Below the pieces are notes generated by a model, which did no database searches, had not been told where the DNA came from, and saw only the letters and a program-made list of their open reading frames with translations. From Osedax fenrisi (Eukaryota > Annelida > Polychaeta > Sabellida > Siboglinidae): a stretch of DNA of 64,000 bases. The stretch spans positions 23,975,093 through 24,039,092 of the forward strand of contig OZ025241.1 in assembly GCA_964019155.1 (NCBI GenBank), read 5' to 3'. A program made the translations under genes and the position numbers. Positions 36,916 to 47,912 of this stretch are shown piece by piece. Position 1 is the stretch's first letter. The number at the start of each line of letters is the position of its first letter.

Positions 36916-39720
36916 TTATTTAGATAATAATACATACATTAGTTTTCTAAATCTGATTAGATTCGAACATGATCTAATGAATAGAGGCAGTCGATTCCAG
37001 TAGTGAGAAGCAGACACCGAGAACGCCAGAAGACCAGTAGTCGAGTGCGCTGAAGGTGCGTGTATCTGGTAACGGTTAGCTGATCTTTGAACTCTTGTAG
37101 AGAATGGTTTAATCAGATCAGCTAGATATTCAGGTTCTCCAGTATAAACGACTTTATGGGCCAAACAGAGAAGTTGATATTCGGCCAGTTTTCTAGCAGG
37201 AAGCCACCCGAGGGTCTTCATTAGCAGTGTTATTGACGTATGATCATCTTTTCTCAGGCAGTAGAGGAGACGCACCGATCGACGTTGTATAGATTCTAAT
37301 TTCCTTAGGAGTCGGATGGATATGGATGTGTATAATGACATACAATATCTGATGCGACTAAATACTAGAGTATTAATTAGATTAAGAGTGACAGAGAAAG
37401 TAAGCTTTCTTCGTACTTTAGAAATGTTATAGATGAAGTATTGGGCCTTTTGTATAATAGTAGAAATTTGGGATGAGAAGTCGAGGTTAGAAGATAGCCT
37501 AATGCCAAGGGTGGTAACTATTGAGGAGGTGGGAATTGAAAGGAGATCAGGAGAGGTAAGTTTTAAAAATGTATTGGATTTAGAAAATATTATAGAATCA
37601 GTTTTAGTAATATTGAGAGAGAGTGAATTCACAGAGAACCAAGAACGTAGATCAGCCTGGCATGATGAAAGAGATGACTCTATGTGAATATGATCAGTAT
37701 GGGGTGGGAATGAGGTATACAGTTGGAGATCATCAGCATATAGATGATATTTAACGAGAGGATATTTGGAGATAATGGCTTGGATGGGGAGAATATAGAT
37801 AATGAAAAGAATTGGCCAAAGAACTGACCCCTGAGGGACACCATGAGCTTGAGTGAATTGAGAAGAGGACGAGTTATTAATCCTAATAGAATACGATCTA
37901 TTCGAAACAAAAGACATCAGCCAGTTATGAACTTGGCCATGAATTCCAATAGAATTTAGTCTATTACTAAGAATAGCATGGTTAACAGTGTCAAATGCAG
38001 ACGAAAGGTCAAGAAGTATTAAATACGTAGGGGAGTTGGAGTCAATTGAAATAGCTATGTCGTCAATAATCTTAGTTAGAGCTGTCTCTGTACCTCTAAG
38101 GGGAAGATACGCACTTTGGAATTTGTCAGCAATAGAGTTTGACACCAAATATGAGGTGAGCTGACTGGAAACAACCCGTTCAAGTACTTTCGAAATAGTA
38201 GACAATTGAGAAATTGGTCTGTAATTTGAAAGAATGGAAGTATCAAGTGAGGACTTCTTGAGGATTGGAGTAATGTAGGCTAACTTCATAGAATCAGGAA
38301 CCACAGAGGTAAATAGGGACGTACGAATAATGTCACAAAAGTGTAGGATCAAAGTGGGAGCAATATTCTTGAGAAGGAGTAGTGGAATGGGGTCTATGGG
38401 AGAGTTAGATTTAGATCGCTGTATTAAATGGAGTATGAAGGAGGGAGAGGGCGATTCAAAACAGGACCAGTGATGAGGATAAGCGAGAATTTGATCATAA
38501 CTGATAGGAAGGCAGTTAGGGAGATGATCGATTATCTTTTTTACTTTATCCTGGAAGAACTGTGCAAAGTCTGCACATAGAGTCATATCATCTCGTTCAG
38601 GGAGGGATTTCTTTTTATGTTTTCCAATAATGGAAAAAGACAGGTCGAAAGCCTTCTTAGAGTTTGGATTAAGATCAGATAAGAGATTGATATAATAAGA
38701 TGATTTAGTAGAGGATAGCTTGCATCGATAATTACATCTAGAACTCTTGAGAGATATAAGATCAGAGGGAGAGTGGGAAAGAGACCAGCGTTTATTATTC
38801 CGACGATAAATAAGTCTGAGGTTATGTAAATCAGAGTTAAACCAAGGAGACCGTGGTTTGGTATGAGATTTACGAACACATAATGGAGCGAATAAATCAA
38901 GAGCTAATTTAAGATTGTGATTAAGACAGTCAATATGAATAGGAAATTTAGAGGTGGATGTAGAGAGTGATGGAATGATATGGTTGGAGAAAGACAAGGA
39001 ATTGATAGATGTGATCTTACGGTATTGAGTGAATTGAGTAGGAATGTGAGGTATAGGGAATGCTAACGAGAAGCAAATGGCGTAATGATCAGATATGAGT
39101 AAGTCTCGGTAGATATTGGATATAATCGTGGAGTCAGATGGTGTAATGATAAGATCGAGTGTATTTCCGTGGATATGAGTAGGGAAAGATACGTGTTGTG
39201 TCAGAGAGTGCTCATATATTAGTTGGTGGAAGTTAGGGGTGGATGAGGGAGTATTGACATGTATATTGAAATCACCTAGTAGTAGGGTATTGGGAGATGA
39301 GATTAAGGAAGTTATTTGTCTGAGTTCAGTAATAAATGTTTGAATGTTGGAATGAGGGGGACGATAAATTAATATTAGAGTGAAATGGCATTGTGTAGAA
39401 CATTTTATTCGACATGAAATAACTTGACAAGAAGTTAGAGAATGGATAGATGTATTAATAACAGTTAGGTTACTATTGTAGAGCAGGGCTACACCACCAC
39501 CTTTCTTAGATCTATTGTCTTGAATTAGTGTAAACTTATTGGGGGTAAACTGTGATGAAATACTTAAATCATCATCAGATAGCCATGTCTCAGTGATAGC
39601 GATTAGATCAAAATGTGAATCACTTATATATTGTGATAGCATGTCATATTTATTCCTAACAGATCTAGCATTAAAGAGAGTACATCGTAGGGGAGAGTGA
39701 AGGGCTATATAAGGTGGACG
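36916..39720 (-). CDS. LINE A copy 1 ORF2: endonuclease-reverse transcriptase
   Basis: Open for about 934 codons from directly after the ORF1 TGA to the stop at 36916; the first ATG is at 39642. AP-type endonuclease motifs are all present: NARSVRNK, AITETWLSDDD, YRPPHSN, LLLGDFNIHV, NTLDLIIT, SDHYAI. RT motifs follow: NYRPISQLSTISKVLERV, LILLDLSSAFDTVNHA, HGVPQGSVLWPILFIIYILP, LYADDLQLYT. The tail has LGWLPARKLAEYQLLCLAHK and WNRLPLFIRS. The protein would bind and nick the target and reverse transcribe the element RNA. Starting at 39642 would lose the NARS segment with the conserved endonuclease Asn, so the frame probably begins upstream. It appears intact. Confidence 0.92.
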   Translation of the reverse strand, partial: RPPYIALHSPLRCTLFNARSVRNKYDMLSQYISDSHFDLIAITETWLSDDDLSISSQFTPNKFTLIQDNRSKKGGGVALLYNSNLTVINTSIHSLTSCQVISCRIKCSTQCHFTLILIYRPPHSNIQTFITELRQITSLISSPNTLLLGDFNIHVNTPSSTPNFHQLIYEHSLTQHVSFPTHIHGNTLDLIITPSDSTIISNIYRDLLISDHYAICFSLAFPIPHIPTQFTQYRKITSINSLSFSNHIIPSLSTSTSKFPIHIDCLNHNLKLALDLFAPLCVRKSHTKPRSPWFNSDLHNLRLIYRRNNKRWSLSHSPSDLISLKSSRCNYRCKLSSTKSSYYINLLSDLNPNSKKAFDLSFSIIGKHKKKSLPERDDMTLCADFAQFFQDKVKKIIDHLPNCLPISYDQILAYPHHWSCFESPSPSFILHLIQRSKSNSPIDPIPLLLLKNIAPTLILHFCDIIRTSLFTSVVPDSMKLAYITPILKKSSLDTSILSNYRPISQLSTISKVLERVVSSQLTSYLVSNSIADKFQSAYLPLRGTETALTKIIDDIAISIDSNSPTYLILLDLSSAFDTVNHAILSNRLNSIGIHGQVHNWLMSFVSNRSYSIRINNSSSSQFTQAHGVPQGSVLWPILFIIYILPIQAIISKYPLVKYHLYADDLQLYTSFPPHTDHIHIESSLSSCQADLRSWFSVNSLSLNITKTDSIIFSKSNTFLKLTSPDLLSIPTSSIVTTLGIRLSSNLDFSSQISTIIQKAQYFIYNISKVRRKLTFSVTLNLINTLVFSRIRYCMSLYTSISIRLLRKLESIQRRSVRLLYCLRKDDHTSITLLMKTLGWLPARKLAEYQLLCLAHKVVYTGEPEYLADLIKPFSTRVQRSANRYQIHAPSAHSTTGLLAFSVSASHYWNRLPLFIRSCSNLIRFRKLMYVLLSK

Positions 39721-40808
39721 TCATTCGGATGACATAGAGTTGGATATGGAGGAGGTAGTAGGAGTGGCGTTAGATAGTATGGAGTTAGATGGTATGGAAT
39801 TAGATGGTAAGGAGTTAGTACTAGATCTAATATCTTTATATCTATATATGGAAGATGATGAATTATTATCTTTTAATCCATTAATATAGTGGTCAAAAGA
39901 TTTTTCCCAAGTAATAAACATATCGCTGGATGGTATAAATGGATTAATACTCCAGTTGATTTTATTAGATGCATCATTAGTTAAAATATATCTTAATTCA
40001 AATTTATTATTTCTTCTATTAAAAACGCATTTATAGCCAGTAATTAAATTGTTTTTTATAGCATGATATGCAATTTTTTTTAAATACATATCATCAGATG
40101 ATAATATAGGATGTATAAATAGATAATTAAATCTAGAATTACGCAGTAATGAGGTAGAAAATAGTAATTGATATTTAGAAAATAATGAGTTTAAGGTTAT
40201 AATAGCATTACGATTCTTAAATTTAGCATTGATTATCGTATTAATGTTTAATTTTAGGAAATTGAAAATTAATTTTAATGTATCCATATTATTAACATCA
40301 TGAGGTATATTCTCAATTACAACCATTAATGAAGTATTATTATTGTCAACAGCCAAAGGGTCAACACTAATAGTTCTACTATGTTTGTTAGTATGCAATG
40401 ATGTGTTTAATTGAGATGATAAATCAGTCATTTTTTTTAATGAATCCGCGTAAGACATTTTAAAATTATTATTATCATTAATAGTTTCAGAGGTAGATTT
40501 TATTAATTTTTTAATATCATCCAGTTTTTCATTAATATTAGATAATTGTGGTACAATTGTATCAGGTGTATTAATAGTAATTGGATATGATATACATGAA
40601 TTGCATTTAAAAGTAAAATTATCACTATTAAATATAGATTTTGCATAATTAGCTGGTGATTTAGTTTTATTATTATTATTTTATTATTATTCTGTACATC
40701 AATAATATTAGCATCAAATAAACATAGCATATGTATGATATTACTACAATATGCACATGTAATACTATCAGTTGATGCACTTTTGCTACACTGTAGGCAT
40801 TTATCCAT
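39721..40808 (-). CDS. LINE A copy 1 ORF1: PHD-like finger plus RRM-like domain, frameshifted
   Basis: Starts at 40808 with MDKCLQCSK. Zinc ligands Cys4, Cys7, Cys18, Cys21, His26 and Cys29 are followed, after a one-base loss in an AAT run near 40680, by FTFKCNSC in another frame, completing a PHD-like Cys4-His-Cys3 set. The frame then stays open to TGA at 39721-39723: a coiled-coil-like start (DLSSQL), SLMVVIENIPHDV resembling an RRM strand, and a Ser/Asn-rich tail with three 15-bp repeats (SNSIP). ORF1 proteins of this LINE group bind element RNA. The frameshift is shared by copy 2, so it predates duplication or reflects a shared error. Confidence 0.75.
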
Positions 40809-41410
40809 AACAAATAATATTCACAAAATTATATTATATATTTCACAAAATTATATTATATAATATTAGATATATTTGCTTAGTGTATATAACTATAGAT
40901 TTATAAATGTATACACATATTAACGTATACGTAAAAATAAATACAATTATAATATATAATATACATTTTCCAATGTATTATTAATAAGCAATCAATAAAA
41001 CATATACGATAAATTAAATAAATATAAATTTGTTTTTCTTTAGAAACTAAAAATAAAAAATAAATTAAATAACACAATAAATAAATAAAAAACCAAAAAA
41101 TCAATATAAGAAATTAATTAGAACGTCTGTGGCGGGCGTCGTTAAAATATTTGCATGCTAACTAGTATCGGTCTATTTATAAAATTTTAATAATATGACA
41201 GAAATAAGCTTATAAAAGCATAGTTAATATTAAAAATATATAACTAATTTTTAGTGTACTAAGCTTAAGTCAGGGGCAGGTAGATTACCGACTACCTTAT
41301 CAGCGGAGACCAAAGGGAGATCCTCTGGTGGTGATCAGAGCCGGTATATTGATCGATAAAAGTAAAAAAGTATAAACACGTGTTTTCAGTTCGAGAAATA
41401 AAAAGCAACT

Positions 41411-41882
<472 letters not shown>

Positions 41883-41975
41883 TTTATTGTTTTGTGACTC
41901 CAGAATTAATATAATTCATTGTCGTCGAATTAAATGAAAAATAGTAAATATAACTCAAGTATAACAAAGGTGAGA

Positions 41976-44780
41976 TTATTTAGATAATAATACATACATT
42001 AGTTTTCTAAATCTGATTAGATTCGAACATGATCTAATGAATAGAGGCAGTCGATTCCAGTAGTGAGAAGCAGACACCGAGAACGCCAGAAGACCAGTAG
42101 TCGAGTGCGCTGAAGGTGCGTGTATCTGGTAACGGTTAGCTGATCTTTGAACTCTTGTAGAGAATGGTTTAATCAGATCAGCTAGATATTCAGGTTCTCC
42201 AGTATAAACGACTTTATGGGCCAAACAGAGAAGTTGATATTCGGCCAGTTTTCTAGCAGGAAGCCACCCGAGGGTCTTCATTAGCAGTGTTATTGACGTA
42301 TGATCATCTTTTCTCAGGCAGTAGAGGAGACGCACCGATCGACGTTGTATAGATTCTAATTTCCTTAGGAGTCGGATGGATATGGATGTGTATAATGACA
42401 TACAATATCTGATGCGACTAAATACTAGAGTATTAATTAGATTAAGAGTGACAGAGAAAGTAAGCTTTCTTCGTACTTTAGAAATGTTATAGATGAAGTA
42501 TTGGGCCTTTTGTATAATAGTAGAAATTTGGGATGAGAAGTCGAGGTTAGAAGATAGCCTAATGCCAAGGGTGGTAACTATTGAGGAGGTGGGAATTGAA
42601 AGGAGATCAGGAGAGGTAAGTTTTAAAAATGTATTGGATTTAGAAAATATTATAGAATCAGTTTTAGTAATATTGAGAGAGAGTGAATTCACAGAGAACC
42701 AAGAACGTAGATCAGCCTGGCATGATGAAAGAGATGACTCTATGTGAATATGATCAGTATGGGGTGGGAATGAGGTATACAGTTGGAGATCATCAGCATA
42801 TAGATGATATTTAACGAGAGGATATTTGGAGATAATGGCTTGGATGGGGAGAATATAGATAATGAAAAGAATTGGCCAAAGAACTGACCCCTGAGGGACA
42901 CCATGAGCTTGAGTGAATTGAGAAGAGGACGAGTTATTAATCCTAATAGAATACGATCTATTCGAAACAAAAGACATCAGCCAGTTATGAACTTGGCCAT
43001 GAATTCCAATAGAATTTAGTCTATTACTAAGAATAGCATGGTTAACAGTGTCAAATGCAGACGAAAGGTCAAGAAGTATTAAATACGTAGGGGAGTTGGA
43101 GTCAATTGAAATAGCTATGTCGTCAATAATCTTAGTTAGAGCTGTCTCTGTACCTCTAAGGGGAAGATACGCACTTTGGAATTTGTCAGCAATAGAGTTT
43201 GACACCAAATATGAGGTGAGCTGACTGGAAACAACCCGTTCAAGTACTTTCGAAATAGTAGACAATTGAGAAATTGGTCTGTAATTTGAAAGAATGGAAG
43301 TATCAAGTGAGGACTTCTTGAGGATTGGAGTAATGTAGGCTAACTTCATAGAATCAGGAACCACAGAGGTAAATAGGGACGTACGAATAATGTCACAAAA
43401 GTGTAGGATCAAAGTGGGAGCAATATTCTTGAGAAGGAGTAGTGGAATGGGGTCTATGGGAGAGTTAGATTTAGATCGCTGTATTAAATGGAGTATGAAG
43501 GAGGGAGAGGGCGATTCAAAACAGGACCAGTGATGAGGATAAGCGAGAATTTGATCATAACTGATAGGAAGGCAGTTAGGGAGATGATCGATTATCTTTT
43601 TTACTTTATCCTGGAAGAACTGTGCAAAGTCTGCACATAGAGTCATATCATCTCGTTCAGGGAGGGATTTCTTTTTATGTTTTCCAATAATGGAAAAAGA
43701 CAGGTCGAAAGCCTTCTTAGAGTTTGGATTAAGATCAGATAAGAGATTGATATAATAAGATGATTTAGTAGAGGATAGCTTGCATCGATAATTACATCTA
43801 GAACTCTTGAGAGATATAAGATCAGAGGGAGAGTGGGAAAGAGACCAGCGTTTATTATTCCGACGATAAATAAGTCTGAGGTTATGTAAATCAGAGTTAA
43901 ACCAAGGAGACCGTGGTTTGGTATGAGATTTACGAACACATAATGGAGCGAATAAATCAAGAGCTAATTTAAGATTGTGATTAAGACAGTCAATATGAAT
44001 AGGAAATTTAGAGGTGGATGTAGAGAGTGATGGAATGATATGGTTGGAGAAAGACAAGGAATTGATAGATGTGATCTTACGGTATTGAGTGAATTGAGTA
44101 GGAATGTGAGGTATAGGGAATGCTAACGAGAAGCAAATGGCGTAATGATCAGATATGAGTAAGTCTCGGTAGATATTGGATATAATCGTGGAGTCAGATG
44201 GTGTAATGATAAGATCGAGTGTATTTCCGTGGATATGAGTAGGGAAAGATACGTGTTGTGTCAGAGAGTGCTCATATATTAGTTGGTGGAAGTTAGGGGT
44301 GGATGAGGGAGTATTGACATGTATATTGAAATCACCTAGTAGTAGGGTATTGGGAGATGAGATTAAGGAAGTTATTTGTCTGAGTTCAGTAATAAATGTT
44401 TGAATGTTGGAATGAGGGGGACGATAAATTAATATTAGAGTGAAATGGCATTGTGTAGAACATTTTATTCGACATGAAATAACTTGACAAGAAGTTAGAG
44501 AATGGATAGATGTATTAATAACAGTTAGGTTACTATTGTAGAGCAGGGCTACACCACCACCTTTCTTAGATCTATTGTCTTGAATTAGTGTAAACTTATT
44601 GGGGGTAAACTGTGATGAAATACTTAAATCATCATCAGATAGCCATGTCTCAGTGATAGCGATTAGATCAAAATGTGAATCACTTATATATTGTGATAGC
44701 ATGTCATATTTATTCCTAACAGATCTAGCATTAAAGAGAGTACATCGTAGGGGAGAGTGAAGGGCTATATAAGGTGGACG
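41976..44780 (-). CDS. LINE A copy 2 ORF2: endonuclease-reverse transcriptase
   Basis: The 908-residue frame from ATG 44702 is identical in translation to that of copy 1, with the same complete set of endonuclease and YADD RT motifs. The upstream in-frame 26 codons back to the ORF1 TGA (44781-44783) are also the same. Open and apparently intact. Confidence 0.92.
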   Translation of the reverse strand, partial: RPPYIALHSPLRCTLFNARSVRNKYDMLSQYISDSHFDLIAITETWLSDDDLSISSQFTPNKFTLIQDNRSKKGGGVALLYNSNLTVINTSIHSLTSCQVISCRIKCSTQCHFTLILIYRPPHSNIQTFITELRQITSLISSPNTLLLGDFNIHVNTPSSTPNFHQLIYEHSLTQHVSFPTHIHGNTLDLIITPSDSTIISNIYRDLLISDHYAICFSLAFPIPHIPTQFTQYRKITSINSLSFSNHIIPSLSTSTSKFPIHIDCLNHNLKLALDLFAPLCVRKSHTKPRSPWFNSDLHNLRLIYRRNNKRWSLSHSPSDLISLKSSRCNYRCKLSSTKSSYYINLLSDLNPNSKKAFDLSFSIIGKHKKKSLPERDDMTLCADFAQFFQDKVKKIIDHLPNCLPISYDQILAYPHHWSCFESPSPSFILHLIQRSKSNSPIDPIPLLLLKNIAPTLILHFCDIIRTSLFTSVVPDSMKLAYITPILKKSSLDTSILSNYRPISQLSTISKVLERVVSSQLTSYLVSNSIADKFQSAYLPLRGTETALTKIIDDIAISIDSNSPTYLILLDLSSAFDTVNHAILSNRLNSIGIHGQVHNWLMSFVSNRSYSIRINNSSSSQFTQAHGVPQGSVLWPILFIIYILPIQAIISKYPLVKYHLYADDLQLYTSFPPHTDHIHIESSLSSCQADLRSWFSVNSLSLNITKTDSIIFSKSNTFLKLTSPDLLSIPTSSIVTTLGIRLSSNLDFSSQISTIIQKAQYFIYNISKVRRKLTFSVTLNLINTLVFSRIRYCMSLYTSISIRLLRKLESIQRRSVRLLYCLRKDDHTSITLLMKTLGWLPARKLAEYQLLCLAHKVVYTGEPEYLADLIKPFSTRVQRSANRYQIHAPSAHSTTGLLAFSVSASHYWNRLPLFIRSCSNLIRFRKLMYVLLSK

Positions 44781-45868
44781 TCATTCGGATGACATAGAGT
44801 TGGATATGGAGGAGGTAGTAGGAGTGGCGTTAGATAGTATGGAGTTAGATGGTATGGAATTAGATGGTAAGGAGTTAGTACTAGATCTAATATCTTTATA
44901 TCTATATATGGAAGATGATGAATTATTATCTTTTAATCCATTAATATAGTGGTCAAAAGATTTTTCCCAAGTAATAAACATATCGCTGGATGGTATAAAT
45001 GGATTAATACTCCAGTTGATTTTATTAGATGCATCATTAGTTAAAATATATCTTAATTCAAATTTATTATTTCTTCTATTAAAAACGCATTTATAGCCAG
45101 TAATTAAATTGTTTTTTATAGCATGATATGCAATTTTTTTTAAATACATATCATCAGATGATAATATAGGATGTATAAATAGATAATTAAATCTAGAATT
45201 ACGCAGTAATGAGGTAGAAAATAGTAATTGATCTTTAGAAAATAATGAGTTTAAGGTTATAATAGCATTACGATTCTTAAATTTAGCATTGATTATCGTA
45301 TTAATGTTTAATTTTAGGAAATTGAAAATTAATTTTAATGTATCCATATTATTAACATCATGAGGTATATTCTCAATTACAACCATTAATGAAGTATTAT
45401 TATTGTCAACAGCCAAAGGGTCAACACTAATAGTTCTACTATGTTTGTTAGTATGCAATGATGTGTTTAATTGAGATGATAAATCAGTCATTTTTTTTAA
45501 TGAATCCGCGTAAGACATTTTAAAATTATTATTATCATTAATAGTTTCAGAGGTAGATTTTATTAATTTTTTAATATCATCCAGTTTTTCATTAATATTA
45601 GATAATTGTGGTACAATTGTATCAGGTGTATTAATAGTAATTGGATATGATATACATGAATTGCATTTAAAAGTAAAATTATCACTATTAAATATAGATT
45701 TTGCATAATTAGCTGGTGATTTAGTTTTATTATTATTATTTTATTATTATTCTGTACATCAATAATATTAGCATCAAATAAACATAGCATATGTATGATA
45801 TTACTACAATATGCACATGTAATACTATCAGTTGATGCACTTTTGCTACACTGTAGGCATTTATCCAT
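44781..45868 (-). CDS. LINE A copy 2 ORF1, frameshifted
   Basis: Same layout as copy 1: PHD-like half from 45868, frameshift in the AAT run near 45740, then an open frame to TGA at 44781. One difference from copy 1: Asp instead of Tyr in SLFSK(D/Y)QLL (45233 C against 40173 A). Confidence 0.75.
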
Positions 45869-46163
45869 AACAAATAATATTCACAAAATTATATTATATA
45901 TTTCACAAAATTATATTATATAATATTAGATATATTTGCTTAGTGTATATAACTATAGATTTATAAATGTATACACATATTAACGTATACGTAAAAATAA
46001 ATACAATTATAATATATAATATACATTTTCCAATGTATTATTAATAAGCAATCAATAAAACATATACGATAAATTAAATAAATATAAATTTGTTTTTCTT
46101 TAGAAACTAAAAATAAAAAATAAATTAAATAACACAATAAATAAATAAAAAACCAAAAAATCA

Positions 46164-46363
46164 NNNNNNNNNNNNNNNNNNNNNNNNNNNNNNNNNNNNN
46201 NNNNNNNNNNNNNNNNNNNNNNNNNNNNNNNNNNNNNNNNNNNNNNNNNNNNNNNNNNNNNNNNNNNNNNNNNNNNNNNNNNNNNNNNNNNNNNNNNNNN
46301 NNNNNNNNNNNNNNNNNNNNNNNNNNNNNNNNNNNNNNNNNNNNNNNNNNNNNNNNNNNNNNN
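46164..46363. other. Assembly gap, 200 N
   Basis: Exactly 200 N, a fixed-size scaffold join rather than a measured gap. The left edge falls inside LINE A copy 2; the right side (from 46364) is unrelated to the expected continuation seen at 41104-41410. Confidence 0.99.
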
Positions 46364-46417
46364 AGCTGTATGAGGACTGAACGGTCAAGCTTCATTAAGT
46401 ATATATATGTATATTAA

Positions 46418-46737
46418 CTGCCTGTGTGGCTCAGTGGCTAAGGCGTCAGACACACAAGCAGTATAACATGGGCTCGAGCCTCGTCCGGACCATTAATTAA
46501 TTTTATAAAATGGGTCTTAAAATATTATTTAGAAGTGATCTTATAAGACATTATATAATTATATAATTATGTATAAATAGATGATCGGCTCTCGTTAAAA
46601 CCATCCATAAAACCATATAGATGCCTTAACATGAGAGCGGCTTATGAGGGACATTAGAGCCATATAAGGTTATAAGTGAAAACTTCATCTAAGTTCCTGG
46701 ATGGGATGAATGGACTCTACCAAATGAAAATAACAAT

Positions 46738-46742
<5 letters not shown>
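46418..46742 (+). mobile_element. tRNA-derived SINE
   Basis: Pol III A box TGGCTCAGTGGC at 46427-46438 and B box GGGCTCGAGCCT at 46470-46481, spaced as in a tRNA. A T-arm can form around CTCGAGC, but the acceptor ends (GCCTGTG and CCGGACC) do not pair, so this is not a functional tRNA. A body of about 240 bp follows and ends in AAAATAACAATAACAA, a typical SINE tail. Only one copy is seen in the window. Confidence 0.7.
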
Positions 46743-46777
<35 letters not shown>

Positions 46778-47557
46778 ATATTATCAACAGTATAAGAAAA
46801 TACGGATGAACAATAAAGTAAGGTACTTGAAGTAAAGTACATCATTCACACCGTGATACGATATGCTTGACCACAGCGGCGAAATAATCATTCACGCAAC
46901 GACAAATATAAGAAGAATATAGATTGATATTATATATCATTTATATATATATATATTACATTAGGTATATTATATAATATATGTTATTATTGCGCTGTCA
47001 CTAAATTCCTCATTATAAATAACTCCGAAAGCGTATTACATATCAATAATAGAATAAGGCCACATCGCGATGTATACAAACATTGTTCTATGGAATACAT
47101 CCCCATTGTTATAGCTATCGCTACTTCAGCATCCCTCAGTCTCCGTTAGATCATCACAAGTGTACGACGTGTAGCGATGTAAGCAGCAGTGTTGACTATT
47201 ATCAGTTGCTGTTGTTTACATCTTTAGTTTCTCAGATTCATTTAATTTAGCATCGCTAACGTAAACAATAACAAATGTATTTCTAGAATTAAAATTGAAG
47301 TTTTCTTTATTTTATTTTCTGTAATATTTGTAATTCATTCGTATAAATACACCACATCATATAGAGATCTATACAAGCTTACTTGTATACAGATATCGTG
47401 CAAGATCAATTAAAGATTACATTTTGTATTCACTTCGTGTATTGTTTAGCCTTATGTTACCTTATCATTTCATATATCTACTAAATATAATTATTCGTAA
47501 TTAAAAACGATATATTTATTAATATTAGTAATATTATCCTAAATATTATAAATAATA

Positions 47558-47594
<37 letters not shown>

Positions 47595-47800
47595 CATTAT
47601 AGGTTCATATATATTCATTTTTAGTTGACTAAACATCTATATAAATGATAATACCACATATAAGATGTATGTATACATACTATGTATACAATGTACACAT
47701 GTATAATCATGTAAAATGTTCAATATATACTGTACATATTGATTGAATGATTATTTAGACACTTAAATAAATCATAAATGATTTCTCAAAGGTGTATATA
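46743..47800. other. Intergenic, possible LTR-like block
   Basis: Less AT-rich than average from about 46800 to 47460. A TATA-like CGTATAAATACACC near 47340 followed by AATTAAAGATTACA and TGTATTCACTTCGTGTATTG (about 47410-47445) resembles the R/U5 part of an LTR, but clear TG..CA ends and duplications were not found. No coding sequence. Confidence 0.35.
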
Positions 47801-47912
47801 ATAGAATACAAATAATAAAAGTAGGTAAACAATAAATACCAATAATAATAATACAATAAAATATAATAAGCCGTACGGAAATTAATTAATAAAATAATAA
47901 TGACAAACAATA

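Larger units (their letters stand above)
36823..41410 (-). mobile_element. LINE A copy 1 (CR1/L2-like), near full length
   Basis: Minus-strand non-LTR retrotransposon with 5' UTR (about 41410-40809), ORF1, ORF2 and a short 3' UTR ending in ATTATT repeats. Almost identical to copy 2 at 41883-46163 (offset 5060 bp). The only substitution I found in the shared coding part is 40173/45233. The 5' end directly abuts the (CTA)n tail of copy 2. Confidence 0.9.
41883..46163 (-). mobile_element. LINE A copy 2, near full length, 5' end lost in gap
   Basis: Same element as copy 1 at +5060 bp. The sequence ends at the N run inside the 5' UTR, so the true 5' junction is unknown. High identity means very recent duplication, recent insertion or an assembly repeat. 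Confidence 0.9.

Noticed and set aside
37433..37687. Plus-strand ORFs inside LINE A (and 42493-42747, 49528-49980, 51232-51786)
   Set aside because: Antisense shadows of LINE ORF1 and ORF2, with no family features of their own.
38583..38900. Other-frame minus ORFs within LINE A ORF2 (also 37680-37910, 43643-43960)
   Set aside because: Overlap the long ORF2 frame that carries all motifs; these are alternative-frame artefacts.
46421..46492. Functional tRNA gene
   Set aside because: A and B boxes are good but the acceptor stem does not pair and the anticodon arm is poor; a SINE head fits better.
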